The notes under the pieces: model-generated
The model's database searches: none
Seen by the model: only the letters and a program-made list of their open reading frames with translations
Told to the model about the DNA's origin: nothing
In this document: piece after piece, positions 54,720-63,976 of the stretch
Layout of the letters: every line of letters starts with the position of its first letter
How positions within the stretch are numbered: the stretch's first letter is position 1
Made by a program: the position numbers and the translations under genes
Origin: Streptomyces tendae
Lineage (GTDB): Bacteria; Actinomycetota; Actinomycetes; Streptomycetales; Streptomycetaceae
Length of the DNA stretch: 64,000 bases
NCBI RefSeq assembly: GCF_014650435.1
Contig: NZ_BMUY01000003.1
Span: 1 to 64,000, forward strand
Direction of reading: 5' to 3'

Positions 54720-55726
54720 GCGCCGCTCCCGGCGGTAGGCATCGGCAGGGTGGCCGCCTCGGAGCTCTTGGCGTAGGTGTCCCGGATGGCGGACCGCGCG
54801 GCGGGCGGCAGCGTGTCGATCATGCCCATGACGCGCTTGCGTCGGCGGGCCACGGCCTGCCGCGGCGGCAGGCCGGGCGACGGCTCCAGCTGCGGGACGA
54901 TCACCCGGGGCGCGGCGGGGGTCGCGGGGGCGGCGTCCGCCTCGGCGGCGAGGGTGGCCGCGTCCTTCTCCTCGGACATCCCGATGGGTCCCTCGCGCCG
55001 GCCGCCGAGGAACTGGGCCACGACCGGCTCGTCACTGGTGAGCAGGACCTCGCGCGGGCCGAAGGTGACGAGTTCGCGCAGGAAGAGCATCCCCATGTTG
55101 TCGGGCACGGTGGCGGCGATGTCGAGGTTGTGGGTGACGATCAGCATCGTCGCGTCGAGCTGGGCGTTCAGGTCGATGAGCAGCTGGGAGATGTAGGCGG
55201 TGCGGACCGGGTCGAGCCCGGAGTCCGGTTCGTCGCACAGGATGATCTGCGGGTCCAGGACGAGCGCGCGGGCCAGTCCGGCCCGCTTGCGCATGCCGCC
55301 GCTGATCTCCCCCGGAAGCTTCCCCTCCGCGCCCAGCAGCCCGACGACCTCGATCCGCTCCATGACGATGCGGCGGATCTCCGACTCCTTCTTGCGGGTG
55401 TGCTCGCGCAGCGGGAAGGCGATGTTGTCGAAAAGGGACATGGACCCGAAGAGGGCGCCGTCCTGGAACATGAGACCGAACAGTTTCCGGGTCTCGTAGA
55501 TGTCTCTTTCCGGACTGTTCACCATGTCCACCCCGTTGATGAGGACACGGCCCTTCTCGGGTTTGAGCAGCCCTATGAGCGACTTCAGGAAAACGGTCTT
55601 ACCGGTTCCGGACGGGCCCAGCATGACGCTGACCTCTCCGGCCGGAAGAGTGAGTGACACGTCCCGCCAGATGCTCTGCTTACCGAAGGACTTGGTCAGA
55701 CCCTCGACCACCACTTCGATTCCCAT
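54716..55726 (-). CDS. Mce importer ATPase (Mkl/MceG type)
   Basis: A 336-residue ABC ATPase preceded by a very good ribosome site (ggaggtgat). Walker A GPSGTGKTVFLKSLIG (near residue 36), Q-loop FGLMFQDGALFG, signature ISGGMRKRAGLARAL, Walker B IILCDEPDSGLD and H-loop IVTHNLDIAA are all intact. A C-terminal extension of about 85 residues (RRKRVMGMIDTLPPAAR) is typical of actinobacterial MceG. Unlike mycobacteria, where one distant mceG serves several operons, here the ATPase heads the operon. Confidence 0.96.
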   Translation of the reverse strand: MGIEVVVEGLTKSFGKQSIWRDVSLTLPAGEVSVMLGPSGTGKTVFLKSLIGLLKPEKGRVLINGVDMVNSPERDIYETRKLFGLMFQDGALFGSMSLFDNIAFPLREHTRKKESEIRRIVMERIEVVGLLGAEGKLPGEISGGMRKRAGLARALVLDPQIILCDEPDSGLDPVRTAYISQLLIDLNAQLDATMLIVTHNLDIAATVPDNMGMLFLRELVTFGPREVLLTSDEPVVAQFLGGRREGPIGMSEEKDAATLAAEADAAPATPAAPRVIVPQLEPSPGLPPRQAVARRRKRVMGMIDTLPPAARSAIRDTYAKSSEAATLPMPTAGSGA

Positions 55727-55771
55727 ATCACCTCCAGCGGACGCCAATCGGATACGCGCTGCGGGCCCGCA

Positions 55772-55800
55772 CGTTAAGTCGGCCCGAAGCGCACTGACAA
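55772..55800 (-). promoter_or_regulatory. Candidate mce operon promoter
   Basis: On the minus strand TTGTCA (55795-55800) and TTAACG (55772-55777) are separated by 17 nt, giving a transcript leader of about 40 nt before the ATPase start. Confidence 0.5.
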
Positions 55801-55836
55801 CGGGTGCGGCACGGATCTTCGGCACCCCCGCGGAAC

Positions 55837-55887
55837 TTGTCACCGCGCTGACAATCCGCCCGGCCCGTACTTGTCTCCGGGGAGACA
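55837..55887. promoter_or_regulatory. Operator-like repeats upstream of the mce promoter
   Basis: TTGTCA-N6-TGACAA (55837-55842 and 55849-55854) is a perfect inverted repeat, and TGTCTCC-gg-GGAGACA (55872-55887) is a second perfect 16-bp palindrome 18 bp away. They are candidate sites for a regulator of the divergent genes. Confidence 0.6.
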
Positions 55888-56336
55888 GGGCAGGGTCTCG
55901 CGGTTCCGGGGGGTGTGGATCCCGCGGGACCCCGCCGGCGGACACCCTCTCCCGACGGGAGGACGGGCCGGAACGTGTCCGCCATGGCTCCGGCCGACGG
56001 GGGCCACCGACCTGGAACCGAGCACCGCACCGGCACGTTACGGCCGAGTAACCTCGGCGGGCAACACCGGAATCGGAGATTTCCGCGATACCGGCCCCGG
56101 CCATCCGGAACCTGTCAGGCAAGGCACAAAAACCACTCGGAAACTTGTCATCCGGTGAGCACGGGAACCCCGGCGTGTGCGACGTTCACAGGGCGGCAGC
56201 GGCGCGGGGCGGACGTTTCGGACTTGGCAGCAGGTGACTAAGCCGAATCGCGATTCACTCACCCCGGAAACAGCTTGTTCCACTTTTCAAAGAATCATGG
56301 ACTTCCGCATTGTTCGGCTATGTTTCCGGCGAGTAA

Positions 56337-57011
<675 letters not shown>

Positions 57012-57030
57012 GCCGCCGACCGGCCCCGTC

Positions 57031-57056
57031 CGCCCGGCCGGCACCCCGGCCGGGCG
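57031..57056 (+). terminator. Hairpin after the first secreted-protein gene
   Basis: Perfect 11-bp stem (57031-57041 with 57046-57056), loop cacc, 19 bp past the stop. Confidence 0.8.
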
Positions 57057-57137
57057 TTCGCAGGCCCCGTGCCCCGTGTCCCGTGCCCAGCGCCCGAGCA
57101 GACCGGCGCCCCGTCCGAGCCATCCGAGCGGAGTCGC

Positions 57138-58739
57138 ATGAAAGCCAAGCCAGCCGCCGCCCCGCGGCCGTCCCGGGCCCGTGCCCGCACCACGTCGATC
57201 GCCGCGTTCGTCGTGCTCGCCGCCCTGGTCCCGACCACAGCCACCGCCTCGGGCACCCAGGAGGTCGAGGCCGAGCTCCCCTACGTCTGCACCCTCCCCT
57301 CGGGGCAACTGCCCGCGACGGTCCGGGTCTCGGCGGACTTCCCGGAGCGGGCCGAGGCGGGCGAGGCGTTCACGCCGTCCGGCGTCACCACCACCGTGGA
57401 ACTCCCGGCGGAGGCGGTCGCGGACCTCACCGCGCGCGACGCGGCCGAGGTACGGGCGGCCACCCGGCTCACCGTCGGCGTCGCCCAGAACGCGGCCACG
57501 GCCACGGCGACCTGGCGGGGCGGCTCCGAGCCCGTCGCGCTGCCCGGGTCGGGGCCGCTGACGCTGGTCGCGCGGGGCGACGTGCCCTCGGTGGCCGGCC
57601 GGAGCGACGGCGACCTGACCTTCTCCGCGGGTGCCCTCGCGATCGACCTGGCGCTCGGGGCGGCCGACCCGGCGGGCGCGGACCCCGGCTCGCTGACCGT
57701 CGACTGCGCCCTCGCCGAGGACGCCCCCGGCCAGGGGCTGCTGGCCACCGTGCCGGTCGGCACGGAAGGGCAGGCACCGAGCGGTTCGCCGTCCTCGTCG
57801 GGACCGGCCGAGTCGTCCGGGGCGCCGGACGACGACGGAGCGCCGGACGCGCCGGGAGACCGGCGGCCGGAGCGGCAGTCAGAGCGCTCGCCGAAGGTGC
57901 TGGAGAACACCCCCGGCGCCGCCGCGGGCCGCGACGACGTCCCGCCGTGCCGCTACGACGAGCAGCACCCGCCCACGGACGTCTCGCTCAACGCCTATGT
58001 CACCGGCTACGCCAACGTGAAGAAGATGAAGGGCGCCGCGTACCTCCCGCCGTCCTGCGTGCTGATCGAGCAGGGGCTCCCCGTGCCGGGTCCGCCCGAC
58101 CCGGAGTACCTGATCTTCGACACCCTCTCGTACGCGAACTTCCACTACCGGGAGCGCAAGCAGACACCGCCCTTCGAAGCGACCTTCCTGTCCTTCGACT
58201 TCGCCCCGGTGAAGGCCACCATGGTGCTGGAGCAGACGGCCCCCATGCGGATCGACTCGCGCATGAAGATACGGCTGTCCGACTTCACCACGATCACCGA
58301 CACCTACGTCCGGGCCCCGCTGGTCCTGCACGTGCTGGACCTCGAGGTCAACGGAACACCCCTGGACGTCGGTTCCGGGTGCCGGACCGAGACGTCCCTC
58401 ACCTCCGAGGACCCGGACCCCGCGAACTTCCCCGGTGACCACCTGGTGCTGTACGGCCGGGGCGAGCAGATCATCGGCCTGCCGGCCACCGGCTACCTGC
58501 TCCTGAGCGGCGGCGCCCTGTCCGGCGAGGCGACCATCCCCGCCTTCACCGGCTGCGGCAGCGACGGTGAGGACCTCGACCGCCTGCTCACCGCCTCCGT
58601 CTCGGGTCCGGGCAACTACATCAAGCAGGTCCAGGGCCAGACGTGCGCGATCGCCGCCCCCGTCTTCCCGAGCCCTGAGAACGAAGGCCAGTGCACCGAG
58701 GACCTCCAGCCCTACGAGATCCCCGTCGCCGAGCGCTGA
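57138..58739 (+). CDS. Large secreted protein, DUF6801-like (second of three)
   Basis: A 533-residue protein. A basic leader and hydrophobic segment (residues about 20-38, ending in TATASG) form the signal peptide. Residues about 45-215 are a beta-rich domain starting ELPYVCTLPSGQLPATV, which I place with the DUF6801 family with moderate confidence. A disordered Ser/Pro/Asp/Arg linker (about 220-265) leads to a C-terminal domain with eight cysteines (VPPCRYDEQHPPTDVSLNAY, YLPPSCVLIEQGLPVPGPP, GEQIIGLPATGYLLLSGGAL). No catalytic motif recognised. It may be anchored or wall-associated; role unknown. Confidence 0.8.
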   Translation: MKAKPAAAPRPSRARARTTSIAAFVVLAALVPTTATASGTQEVEAELPYVCTLPSGQLPATVRVSADFPERAEAGEAFTPSGVTTTVELPAEAVADLTARDAAEVRAATRLTVGVAQNAATATATWRGGSEPVALPGSGPLTLVARGDVPSVAGRSDGDLTFSAGALAIDLALGAADPAGADPGSLTVDCALAEDAPGQGLLATVPVGTEGQAPSGSPSSSGPAESSGAPDDDGAPDAPGDRRPERQSERSPKVLENTPGAAAGRDDVPPCRYDEQHPPTDVSLNAYVTGYANVKKMKGAAYLPPSCVLIEQGLPVPGPPDPEYLIFDTLSYANFHYRERKQTPPFEATFLSFDFAPVKATMVLEQTAPMRIDSRMKIRLSDFTTITDTYVRAPLVLHVLDLEVNGTPLDVGSGCRTETSLTSEDPDPANFPGDHLVLYGRGEQIIGLPATGYLLLSGGALSGEATIPAFTGCGSDGEDLDRLLTASVSGPGNYIKQVQGQTCAIAAPVFPSPENEGQCTEDLQPYEIPVAER

Positions 58740-58773
58740 TCCCTGTCTCACACCTCCACGGAAGGCCACCACC

Positions 58774-59715
58774 ATGCCCCGGATCTCCACCCGCACCCGG
58801 CTCGCCACCGTGTCCGCGCTCACCGCGCTCGGCGCCTTCGCCTCGCTGGGCACGGCGACCGCGGCCGACCCCGCGCTGAACGGCGAGTGGGCACCCTTCA
58901 CCCGCTGCCCCGTGGACGCCCCGGCGATGCTGGCGGCCGACGGCTTCGAGAAGACCCCGCAGTGTGTGGTGTCCACCTCGGCGAGCGGCACCATCAAGCT
59001 GGGCGACACCACCGTGACGACCGGCAGGACCAACCTCCAGATGGGCATCGTCCAGAACGCGGACGGCACCAGCAGCGTGGTCGCCCCCGCCTCCGGCGCG
59101 CTGGTCGCCGAGCCCGCCACCGTGCCCGGCGGGCTGCTCGGCCTGATGTGCCCGAGCGACATCTTCGTGATCACGGGCATCTGCGAGTCGCTGGAGAACT
59201 CCAGCCTCAACAAGATCACCGCGACCATGGAGTCGGTCGGCGCGCCCTACGCCTTCGACCAGACCGCGGGTGCCCTCAGCGACCTGCCCATCGTCGCGCT
59301 GCCGGTCCGCATCCACCTGGAGAACCCGCTGCTGGGCGGCAAGTGCTACATCGGGACGGCCGCCAACCCGATCGTGCTGCGCCCCGAGAACCGCGACTTC
59401 CCCGAGTTCGGCATGACCTTCTACCAGGGTGACGGCACCGAGGACCCGGCCGGCGAGATGAGCCGGATCAACCTCACCGGCGCCACCCAGAACGACAGCA
59501 CCTTCGCGGTGCCCGGCGCCACCGGCTGCGGCCTGAACGTCGGACTGATCAACCTCGCGGTGAACGCGAAGACCGGGCTGCCCTCAGCCGCCGGGAACAA
59601 CAGCGTCACGCTCAACGACACGCAGACCCACCTCACCGGACTCAACGCACCCGGCACCGTCGTCCCCGACGCCGGCAAGGTCCTGGCCGGAAACTGGCAC
59701 TCCGCCGTCAAGTAA
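58774..59715 (+). CDS. Secreted protein of unknown function (third of three)
   Basis: A 313-residue protein with a signal peptide (residues 1-30, ending LGTATAAD). The mature part has six cysteines in three probable pairs (FTRCPVDAPAM ... PQCVVSTSA; LMCPSDIFVITGICESL; GGKCYIGTAANP ... ATGCGLNVG) and is beta-rich. ggaagg 9 nt before the ATG. It lies 34 bp after the previous secreted protein, so the two form an operon. No catalytic motif is visible; similar proteins are, to my recollection, frequent near PucR regulators in actinobacteria. Confidence 0.82.
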   Translation: MPRISTRTRLATVSALTALGAFASLGTATAADPALNGEWAPFTRCPVDAPAMLAADGFEKTPQCVVSTSASGTIKLGDTTVTTGRTNLQMGIVQNADGTSSVVAPASGALVAEPATVPGGLLGLMCPSDIFVITGICESLENSSLNKITATMESVGAPYAFDQTAGALSDLPIVALPVRIHLENPLLGGKCYIGTAANPIVLRPENRDFPEFGMTFYQGDGTEDPAGEMSRINLTGATQNDSTFAVPGATGCGLNVGLINLAVNAKTGLPSAAGNNSVTLNDTQTHLTGLNAPGTVVPDAGKVLAGNWHSAVK

Positions 59716-59832
59716 CAGGCGCAGGCCCACACAACGATGGCACGTTTCCTCCCCAAGAGATGTACATCACACCGAAGTTGATTTACCGTCTGCTTGCCAG
59801 ACCGGTGAACGCCCAGTGGACCGGTCCAGGCT

Positions 59833-59849
59833 CCGCCCGCCGAGGGCGG
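59833..59849 (+). terminator. Small hairpin between the secreted-protein and regulator genes
   Basis: ccgccc (59833-59838) pairs with gggcgg (59844-59849), 5-nt loop. Weak terminator at best, 118 bp after the stop. Confidence 0.45.
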
Positions 59850-59899
59850 GGCCCGGTCGGCCCACCCCCACCGGACATGTCGACGGCAAGGGATCATTC

Positions 59900-61111
59900 A
59901 TGCCCTCAATCGCGCGTCCCTCGGTGCTCGGTGAACCGCTCGACCCCCTCCCCAAGAAGTTCGCGTCCTTCATGCGCCCCCTCCTGCCGGGGCTGCTGAA
60001 CGAGATACGCACCGAGGTCACCCGCAGCTATCCGGTCTACGGCCGGCTGCTCAACGGCCCGGACGGGGACGCGATCCGCCAGGGCGTCGAACAGGCCCTC
60101 ACCGCCTTCGTGGACCGGGTGGCCGACCCCTCCAGCAGTTCGGAGCTGCGGGACGAACTGCTGCGCAGGTTCGGCCGGGTGGAGGCATACGAGGGCCGCG
60201 ACCTCGAAGTCCTCCAGGGCGCCTACCGGCTCGGCGCCCGCATCGCGCTGCGCCGGGCCAAGACCCTGGGGCGGCAGTACAGCCTCTCCCCCGCGCTGAT
60301 CCTCGCCTTCGCCGATGCCCTGTTCGCCTACGTCGAGGAACTGGAGGCGATCACCCGCGAGGGGTACGCGGAGGTCCGGGAGCGGGCCGCCTCCGAGGAG
60401 TCCGCGTTACGAAGACAGTTACTGCACTTCCTGCTCGCCGCCTCCCCGCTGCCCCGGACGGCCGTCTCCGAACTGTGCAAGGCCGCCGCCTGGGAGCTGC
60501 CCCGGTCCTGCTTCCTCGTCGCCCTGCGGTCTCCGGCGCCGGAACACATCCAGGCGGGACTCGACCGGGACGTCCTGGCCGACCTGGACATCCCGCAGCC
60601 GCACCTGCTCGTACCCGGGGAACTCACCCCCGCCCGCCTGGACATGCTCCGCACCGCCCTGGCCGGCACCCGCGCCGCGCTGGGCCTGACCGTGCCGATC
60701 ACCCAGGCCGCCGACTCCGTCCGCTGGGCCCGCCGGGTGCTGCAGCTCGTTGACGACGATGTCGTCCCCGACGCCCCGCTGGTCCGCTGCGAGGACCACC
60801 TGACGACCCTGTGGCTGCTGTCCGACCCGGCCCTGGTCGACCGGATCGCGGCCCGTGAACTGGCCCCGCTCGACGAGTTGCCCGCCAGGCGGCGCGACCG
60901 GCTCGTGGAGACCCTGCGCGTGCACGTGTCCACCCGGGCGCCCGCGGAGCAGGTCGGCGAGATGCTGGGGGTGCACGCGCAGACCGTCCGCTACCGGCTG
61001 CGGACGCTGGACACCCATCTGGGCGACCGGCTCGCCGACCCCGACCACCGCTTCGCCATCGAGGTGGCCCTGCGCTCGCTCCATCTGCGGGGCCACGACG
61101 CCCCGGAGTGA
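59900..61111 (+). CDS. PucR-family transcriptional regulator containing two TTA codons
   Basis: A 403-residue regulator. The N-terminal 180 residues are helical (RsbR-like part of this family: FGRVEAYEGRDLEVLQGAYR), a central GGDEF-like domain follows, and the PucR helix-turn-helix is at about 350-395 (VSTRAPAEQVGEMLGVHAQT, then VRYRLRTLDTHLGDRL). Leu170 (60407-60409) and Leu174 (60419-60421) are both TTA, with CGA and AGA arginines between them, in a gene that is otherwise GC-rich. In Streptomyces TTA codons need the bldA tRNA, so translation is expected to be limited to late growth. It follows the three secreted-protein genes and is the candidate regulator of them and of the divergent mce operon. 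Confidence 0.9.
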   Translation: MPSIARPSVLGEPLDPLPKKFASFMRPLLPGLLNEIRTEVTRSYPVYGRLLNGPDGDAIRQGVEQALTAFVDRVADPSSSSELRDELLRRFGRVEAYEGRDLEVLQGAYRLGARIALRRAKTLGRQYSLSPALILAFADALFAYVEELEAITREGYAEVRERAASEESALRRQLLHFLLAASPLPRTAVSELCKAAAWELPRSCFLVALRSPAPEHIQAGLDRDVLADLDIPQPHLLVPGELTPARLDMLRTALAGTRAALGLTVPITQAADSVRWARRVLQLVDDDVVPDAPLVRCEDHLTTLWLLSDPALVDRIAARELAPLDELPARRRDRLVETLRVHVSTRAPAEQVGEMLGVHAQTVRYRLRTLDTHLGDRLADPDHRFAIEVALRSLHLRGHDAPE

Positions 61112-61150
61112 CGCCCGCGGCCGGGGTGCGCGTCCGTACCGGCGTGCGGC

Positions 61151-62119
61151 TCAGTACGCGACGGGCCAGCCGCTGCTCCAGTCCAGCAGGTTGATGCCGA
61201 GCTTGGGCGTGCCGTTGTCGGTGCCGTCGTAGTAGTGGTAGACGATCAGGTCGCCGTCCACGTCGTTCATGATCGACTGACCGCCGGGGCCGATGACGCT
61301 GCCGTGCGACTCCAGGACCGGCGTCCCGCCGCCGGCCGTCATCGAGACGCCGTTCCGGTCGCGGTAGGGCCCGGTGACGCTCGTCGCCCGGCCGACCTTG
61401 ACCTTGTAGGTGGAGCTGGTGCCGGCGCAGCAGGTGTCGTACGAGGCGAAGAGGTAGTAGTACCCGTTCCGCTTGACGACGTACGGCGCCTCGACGGCCT
61501 TGGTGCCGGTCGGGCGGGAGGCGAGGGAGCGGCGGGCGGTGTCGGAGGCGAGCTGTTTGCCGGTGGCCGGGTCGATCCGGATCATCTTGATGCCGGTCCA
61601 CCAACTGCCGAAGGAGAGCCACCACTTCCCGTCGTCGTCGACGAAGAGGTTCGGGTCGATGGCGTTGTAGTCGCTGGTGGAGTCCGAGGTGTAGACGATG
61701 CCGTAGTCGCTCCAGCTGCCCGGCGCTCCGGTGGTGGAGCCCGCGAGTCCGATGGCGGAGGTGTTGGAGCCGAAGGACGAGACGGAGTAGTACATCAGGT
61801 ACTTCCCGCCGTGGTACGAGATGTCCGGCGCCCATGCCTCCGGGACGGACGAGTAGCCGGACCACCAGCCGGGCCGGGAGCCGAAGGCGTCGGCGCCCGC
61901 GGCGAAGGCGGTGCGGTCGGACGACGCCTTGCTGCTGATGCCGCCGCCGGTGGCGTAGAGCCGGTACTGCCCGGACGGGGTGCGGATCATCGTCGGGTCG
62001 TGGGTGACGACGGAGCCGGTGACCCGGCCGGGGTTCGGATAGGCCGACGCCGTGGAGGGGACGAGGGCGAGCAGGGCGGCGGTGGGGAGAGCGAGGAGTG
62101 CGGCTCGTCTGCGACGCAT
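61151..62119 (-). CDS. Secreted GH43 arabinanase (endo-1,5-alpha-L-arabinosidase-like)
   Basis: A 322-residue exported glycoside hydrolase. Signal peptide residues 1-26 (ending STASA), then a five-bladed propeller. Catalytic residues of GH43 are visible: Asp41 in VTHDPTMIR (base), Asp155 in YNAIDPNLF (pKa modulator) and Glu210 in KAVEAPYVV (acid). It should release arabinose-containing oligosaccharides from arabinan outside the cell. No carbohydrate-binding module is attached. The ATG 62119 has aggag 6 nt upstream; an ATG six codons earlier lacks one. Its promoter carries an inverted repeat related to the sites in the sugar import island at 31.8-34.2 kb. Confidence 0.93.
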   Translation of the reverse strand: MRRRRAALLALPTAALLALVPSTASAYPNPGRVTGSVVTHDPTMIRTPSGQYRLYATGGGISSKASSDRTAFAAGADAFGSRPGWWSGYSSVPEAWAPDISYHGGKYLMYYSVSSFGSNTSAIGLAGSTTGAPGSWSDYGIVYTSDSTSDYNAIDPNLFVDDDGKWWLSFGSWWTGIKMIRIDPATGKQLASDTARRSLASRPTGTKAVEAPYVVKRNGYYYLFASYDTCCAGTSSTYKVKVGRATSVTGPYRDRNGVSMTAGGGTPVLESHGSVIGPGGQSIMNDVDGDLIVYHYYDGTDNGTPKLGINLLDWSSGWPVAY

Positions 62120-62143
62120 GGGGGGCTCCTGTTCCACATCTCG

Positions 62144-62223
62144 TGTTCGTTATGTCGAACAACGGTCGTGTTGTCGGACGTTGCGCAGTGACGGAACCTA
62201 GAGTCGAAGCGCTTGCGCGTCAA
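62144..62223 (-). promoter_or_regulatory. Arabinanase promoter with two operator-like palindromes
   Basis: Minus-strand TTGACG (62218-62223) and TAGGTT (62195-62200) are spaced by 17 nt. The spacer holds aagcgctt (62207-62214), a LacI-type palindrome. Downstream of the start site lies TGTTCG-N6-CGAACA (62144-62161), the best copy of the motif also seen at 34145-34161. Confidence 0.7.
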
Positions 62224-62382
62224 TGTCCGTGACACCGGCGGCAGTTGATGTCCGGAAAACGCCGGGTGTCGAAGGTGGCCCGAGGGTGAATTCGAACCGG
62301 ACAGTCACCGCAGCCGCACCCACCGCGGCCCCTCCCCCGCCACCATGGCCTCCCGTGTCACCGTCCTGAGGGGGAGCCGGGC

Positions 62383-63951
62383 GTGAGTCTGTCCTGGGGT
62401 TCCGTGGCCGCCGTCCTGGGTCTGGCCGTGCCCGTCGTGGCCGCCCTGTGGGAGTTCGTGCTGGCGGGCCGCAAACGGCTCGGCTACCGCGTCCAGCTGG
62501 ACACCACGATCCGGGACTCGGCCGCCTCGGGGCCCGCCACCACGGTGCTCCAGCGCATGCAGTGGGACGGTACGAACCTGCGCGACCCCTCGGTCGTGCT
62601 GCTGCGGATCGAGAACGCCGGCTGGAGCCCGGTCGTGGCCGGCGACTACGTCGCTCCCGCCAGCGACCCCGTCGGCATCCGCATCGCCTTCCCCGGCCGC
62701 CGTGTGGTCGGCATGACCGTCACCGAGCGCAGTCCGCAGGTCCCGCCCTCCTTCTTCGTACCGGGCGCCGAGGGCTTCGAGACCACGGGCCGGGAGGTCA
62801 AGCTGCCCAAGGTGATACTCAACCGCCGCGCCCACTACAAGGTCCTGGCCGTCCTGGACCGCGAGGAGGGCTTCACCGAGCCCGAGTTCCCCGAGCCGGA
62901 GGTCACCGCGGGGGTCGTCGGCGGGGTGCGCGGCGGGAACATCAAGAAGACCGCGTACTACCCGTTCGCCTCGCGCCAGGTCCGCTGGCTGCTCGCCTCG
63001 CTCATCCTGGTGAGCGCCACCCAGTCCGCCTTCACCCTGGCCGGGACCGACGAGGCGGCCGCGCCGCTGGACTGCGCCGCCGGGACCCTGCACCTGTCGG
63101 GTTCCACGGCCTTCGCGCCGGTGCTGCGGGAGGCCGCGAGGCAGTACGAGCGGACCTGCCCGGACGCCCGCATCCCGCTGACCGCCACCTCCTTCAAGGG
63201 CAGCGTCGACGGCCTCGACACGCTCGCCGCGGCCGGTGCCGACGCCCGGCTCACGGACGGCCGGGGGCTGGGCGACAGACTGGCGTTCAGCGACGGACCG
63301 AAGTCCGACGGCCGCCCGCGGCTGCTGCCCAGGCCCGTCGCGCTGTCCCTGTTCACCCTGGTCGTGCACAAGGACGCCGGGGTCGAGGACCTGTCCCTGA
63401 AGCAGGTACGGGACATCTACGCGGGGACCGTCACCAACTGGAGCCAGGTCAAGGGCAACGACGTCCCCGTCCACCTGGTCAGCCGGAACCCCGGCTCGGG
63501 CACCCGCACCACGCTCGAACAGCAGGTCCTCGACGGCCGCCCGCTCCCGGCGGTCACCACGCCCGACTGCGCCGGCCTCGACCGCGACCGGCCGGGCCGC
63601 TGCGAGGTGGGCGGCACCGGGACACTGCTGGACACGGTGGCCGCCACCCCCGGGGCCCTGGGGCACAGCGAGGTCGGTGCCGCCGCCGCGCACGACGACG
63701 TCCGGCAGGTCCGGATCGACGGCTACCCGGCCACCCTGGAGGGCGCCGACCAGGGGGCGTACCCGTACTGGCAGACGGAGATCGCCTACACCTACGGCGA
63801 ACCGCCGGCCGACTCGATCGCGGCGGGCTTCCTGCGCTACCTCGCCGACGAGGTGGGCAAGGACATCGTCCGCTCCAAGGGCCACCGCCCCTGCGCCGAG
63901 CTGGACAAGCCGCTGCTGTGCCGGCCGGACGGTTCGCCCGCCGGAAGGTGA
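62383..63951 (+). CDS. Membrane-anchored PstS-like substrate-binding protein
   Basis: A 522-residue protein read from GTG. It has an N-terminal span (about residues 5-24), a soluble region (25-195, beta-rich, ILNRRAHYKVLAVLDREEG), a second span (about 199-218) and a periplasmic-binding-type domain (about 228-510). That domain has SGSTAFAPVLREAARQYER and NPGSGTRTTLEQQV, the phosphate-contact motifs of PstS proteins, and DIYAGTVTNWSQVKGNDVPV. It is not followed by pst transport genes. The two-span layout puts the binding domain outside and the middle region inside, suggesting a sensor rather than a transporter component. Confidence 0.82.
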   Translation: MSLSWGSVAAVLGLAVPVVAALWEFVLAGRKRLGYRVQLDTTIRDSAASGPATTVLQRMQWDGTNLRDPSVVLLRIENAGWSPVVAGDYVAPASDPVGIRIAFPGRRVVGMTVTERSPQVPPSFFVPGAEGFETTGREVKLPKVILNRRAHYKVLAVLDREEGFTEPEFPEPEVTAGVVGGVRGGNIKKTAYYPFASRQVRWLLASLILVSATQSAFTLAGTDEAAAPLDCAAGTLHLSGSTAFAPVLREAARQYERTCPDARIPLTATSFKGSVDGLDTLAAAGADARLTDGRGLGDRLAFSDGPKSDGRPRLLPRPVALSLFTLVVHKDAGVEDLSLKQVRDIYAGTVTNWSQVKGNDVPVHLVSRNPGSGTRTTLEQQVLDGRPLPAVTTPDCAGLDRDRPGRCEVGGTGTLLDTVAATPGALGHSEVGAAAAHDDVRQVRIDGYPATLEGADQGAYPYWQTEIAYTYGEPPADSIAAGFLRYLADEVGKDIVRSKGHRPCAELDKPLLCRPDGSPAGR

Positions 63952-63976
63952 CCGCGCACGGCCCCCGGCGGCCCGG

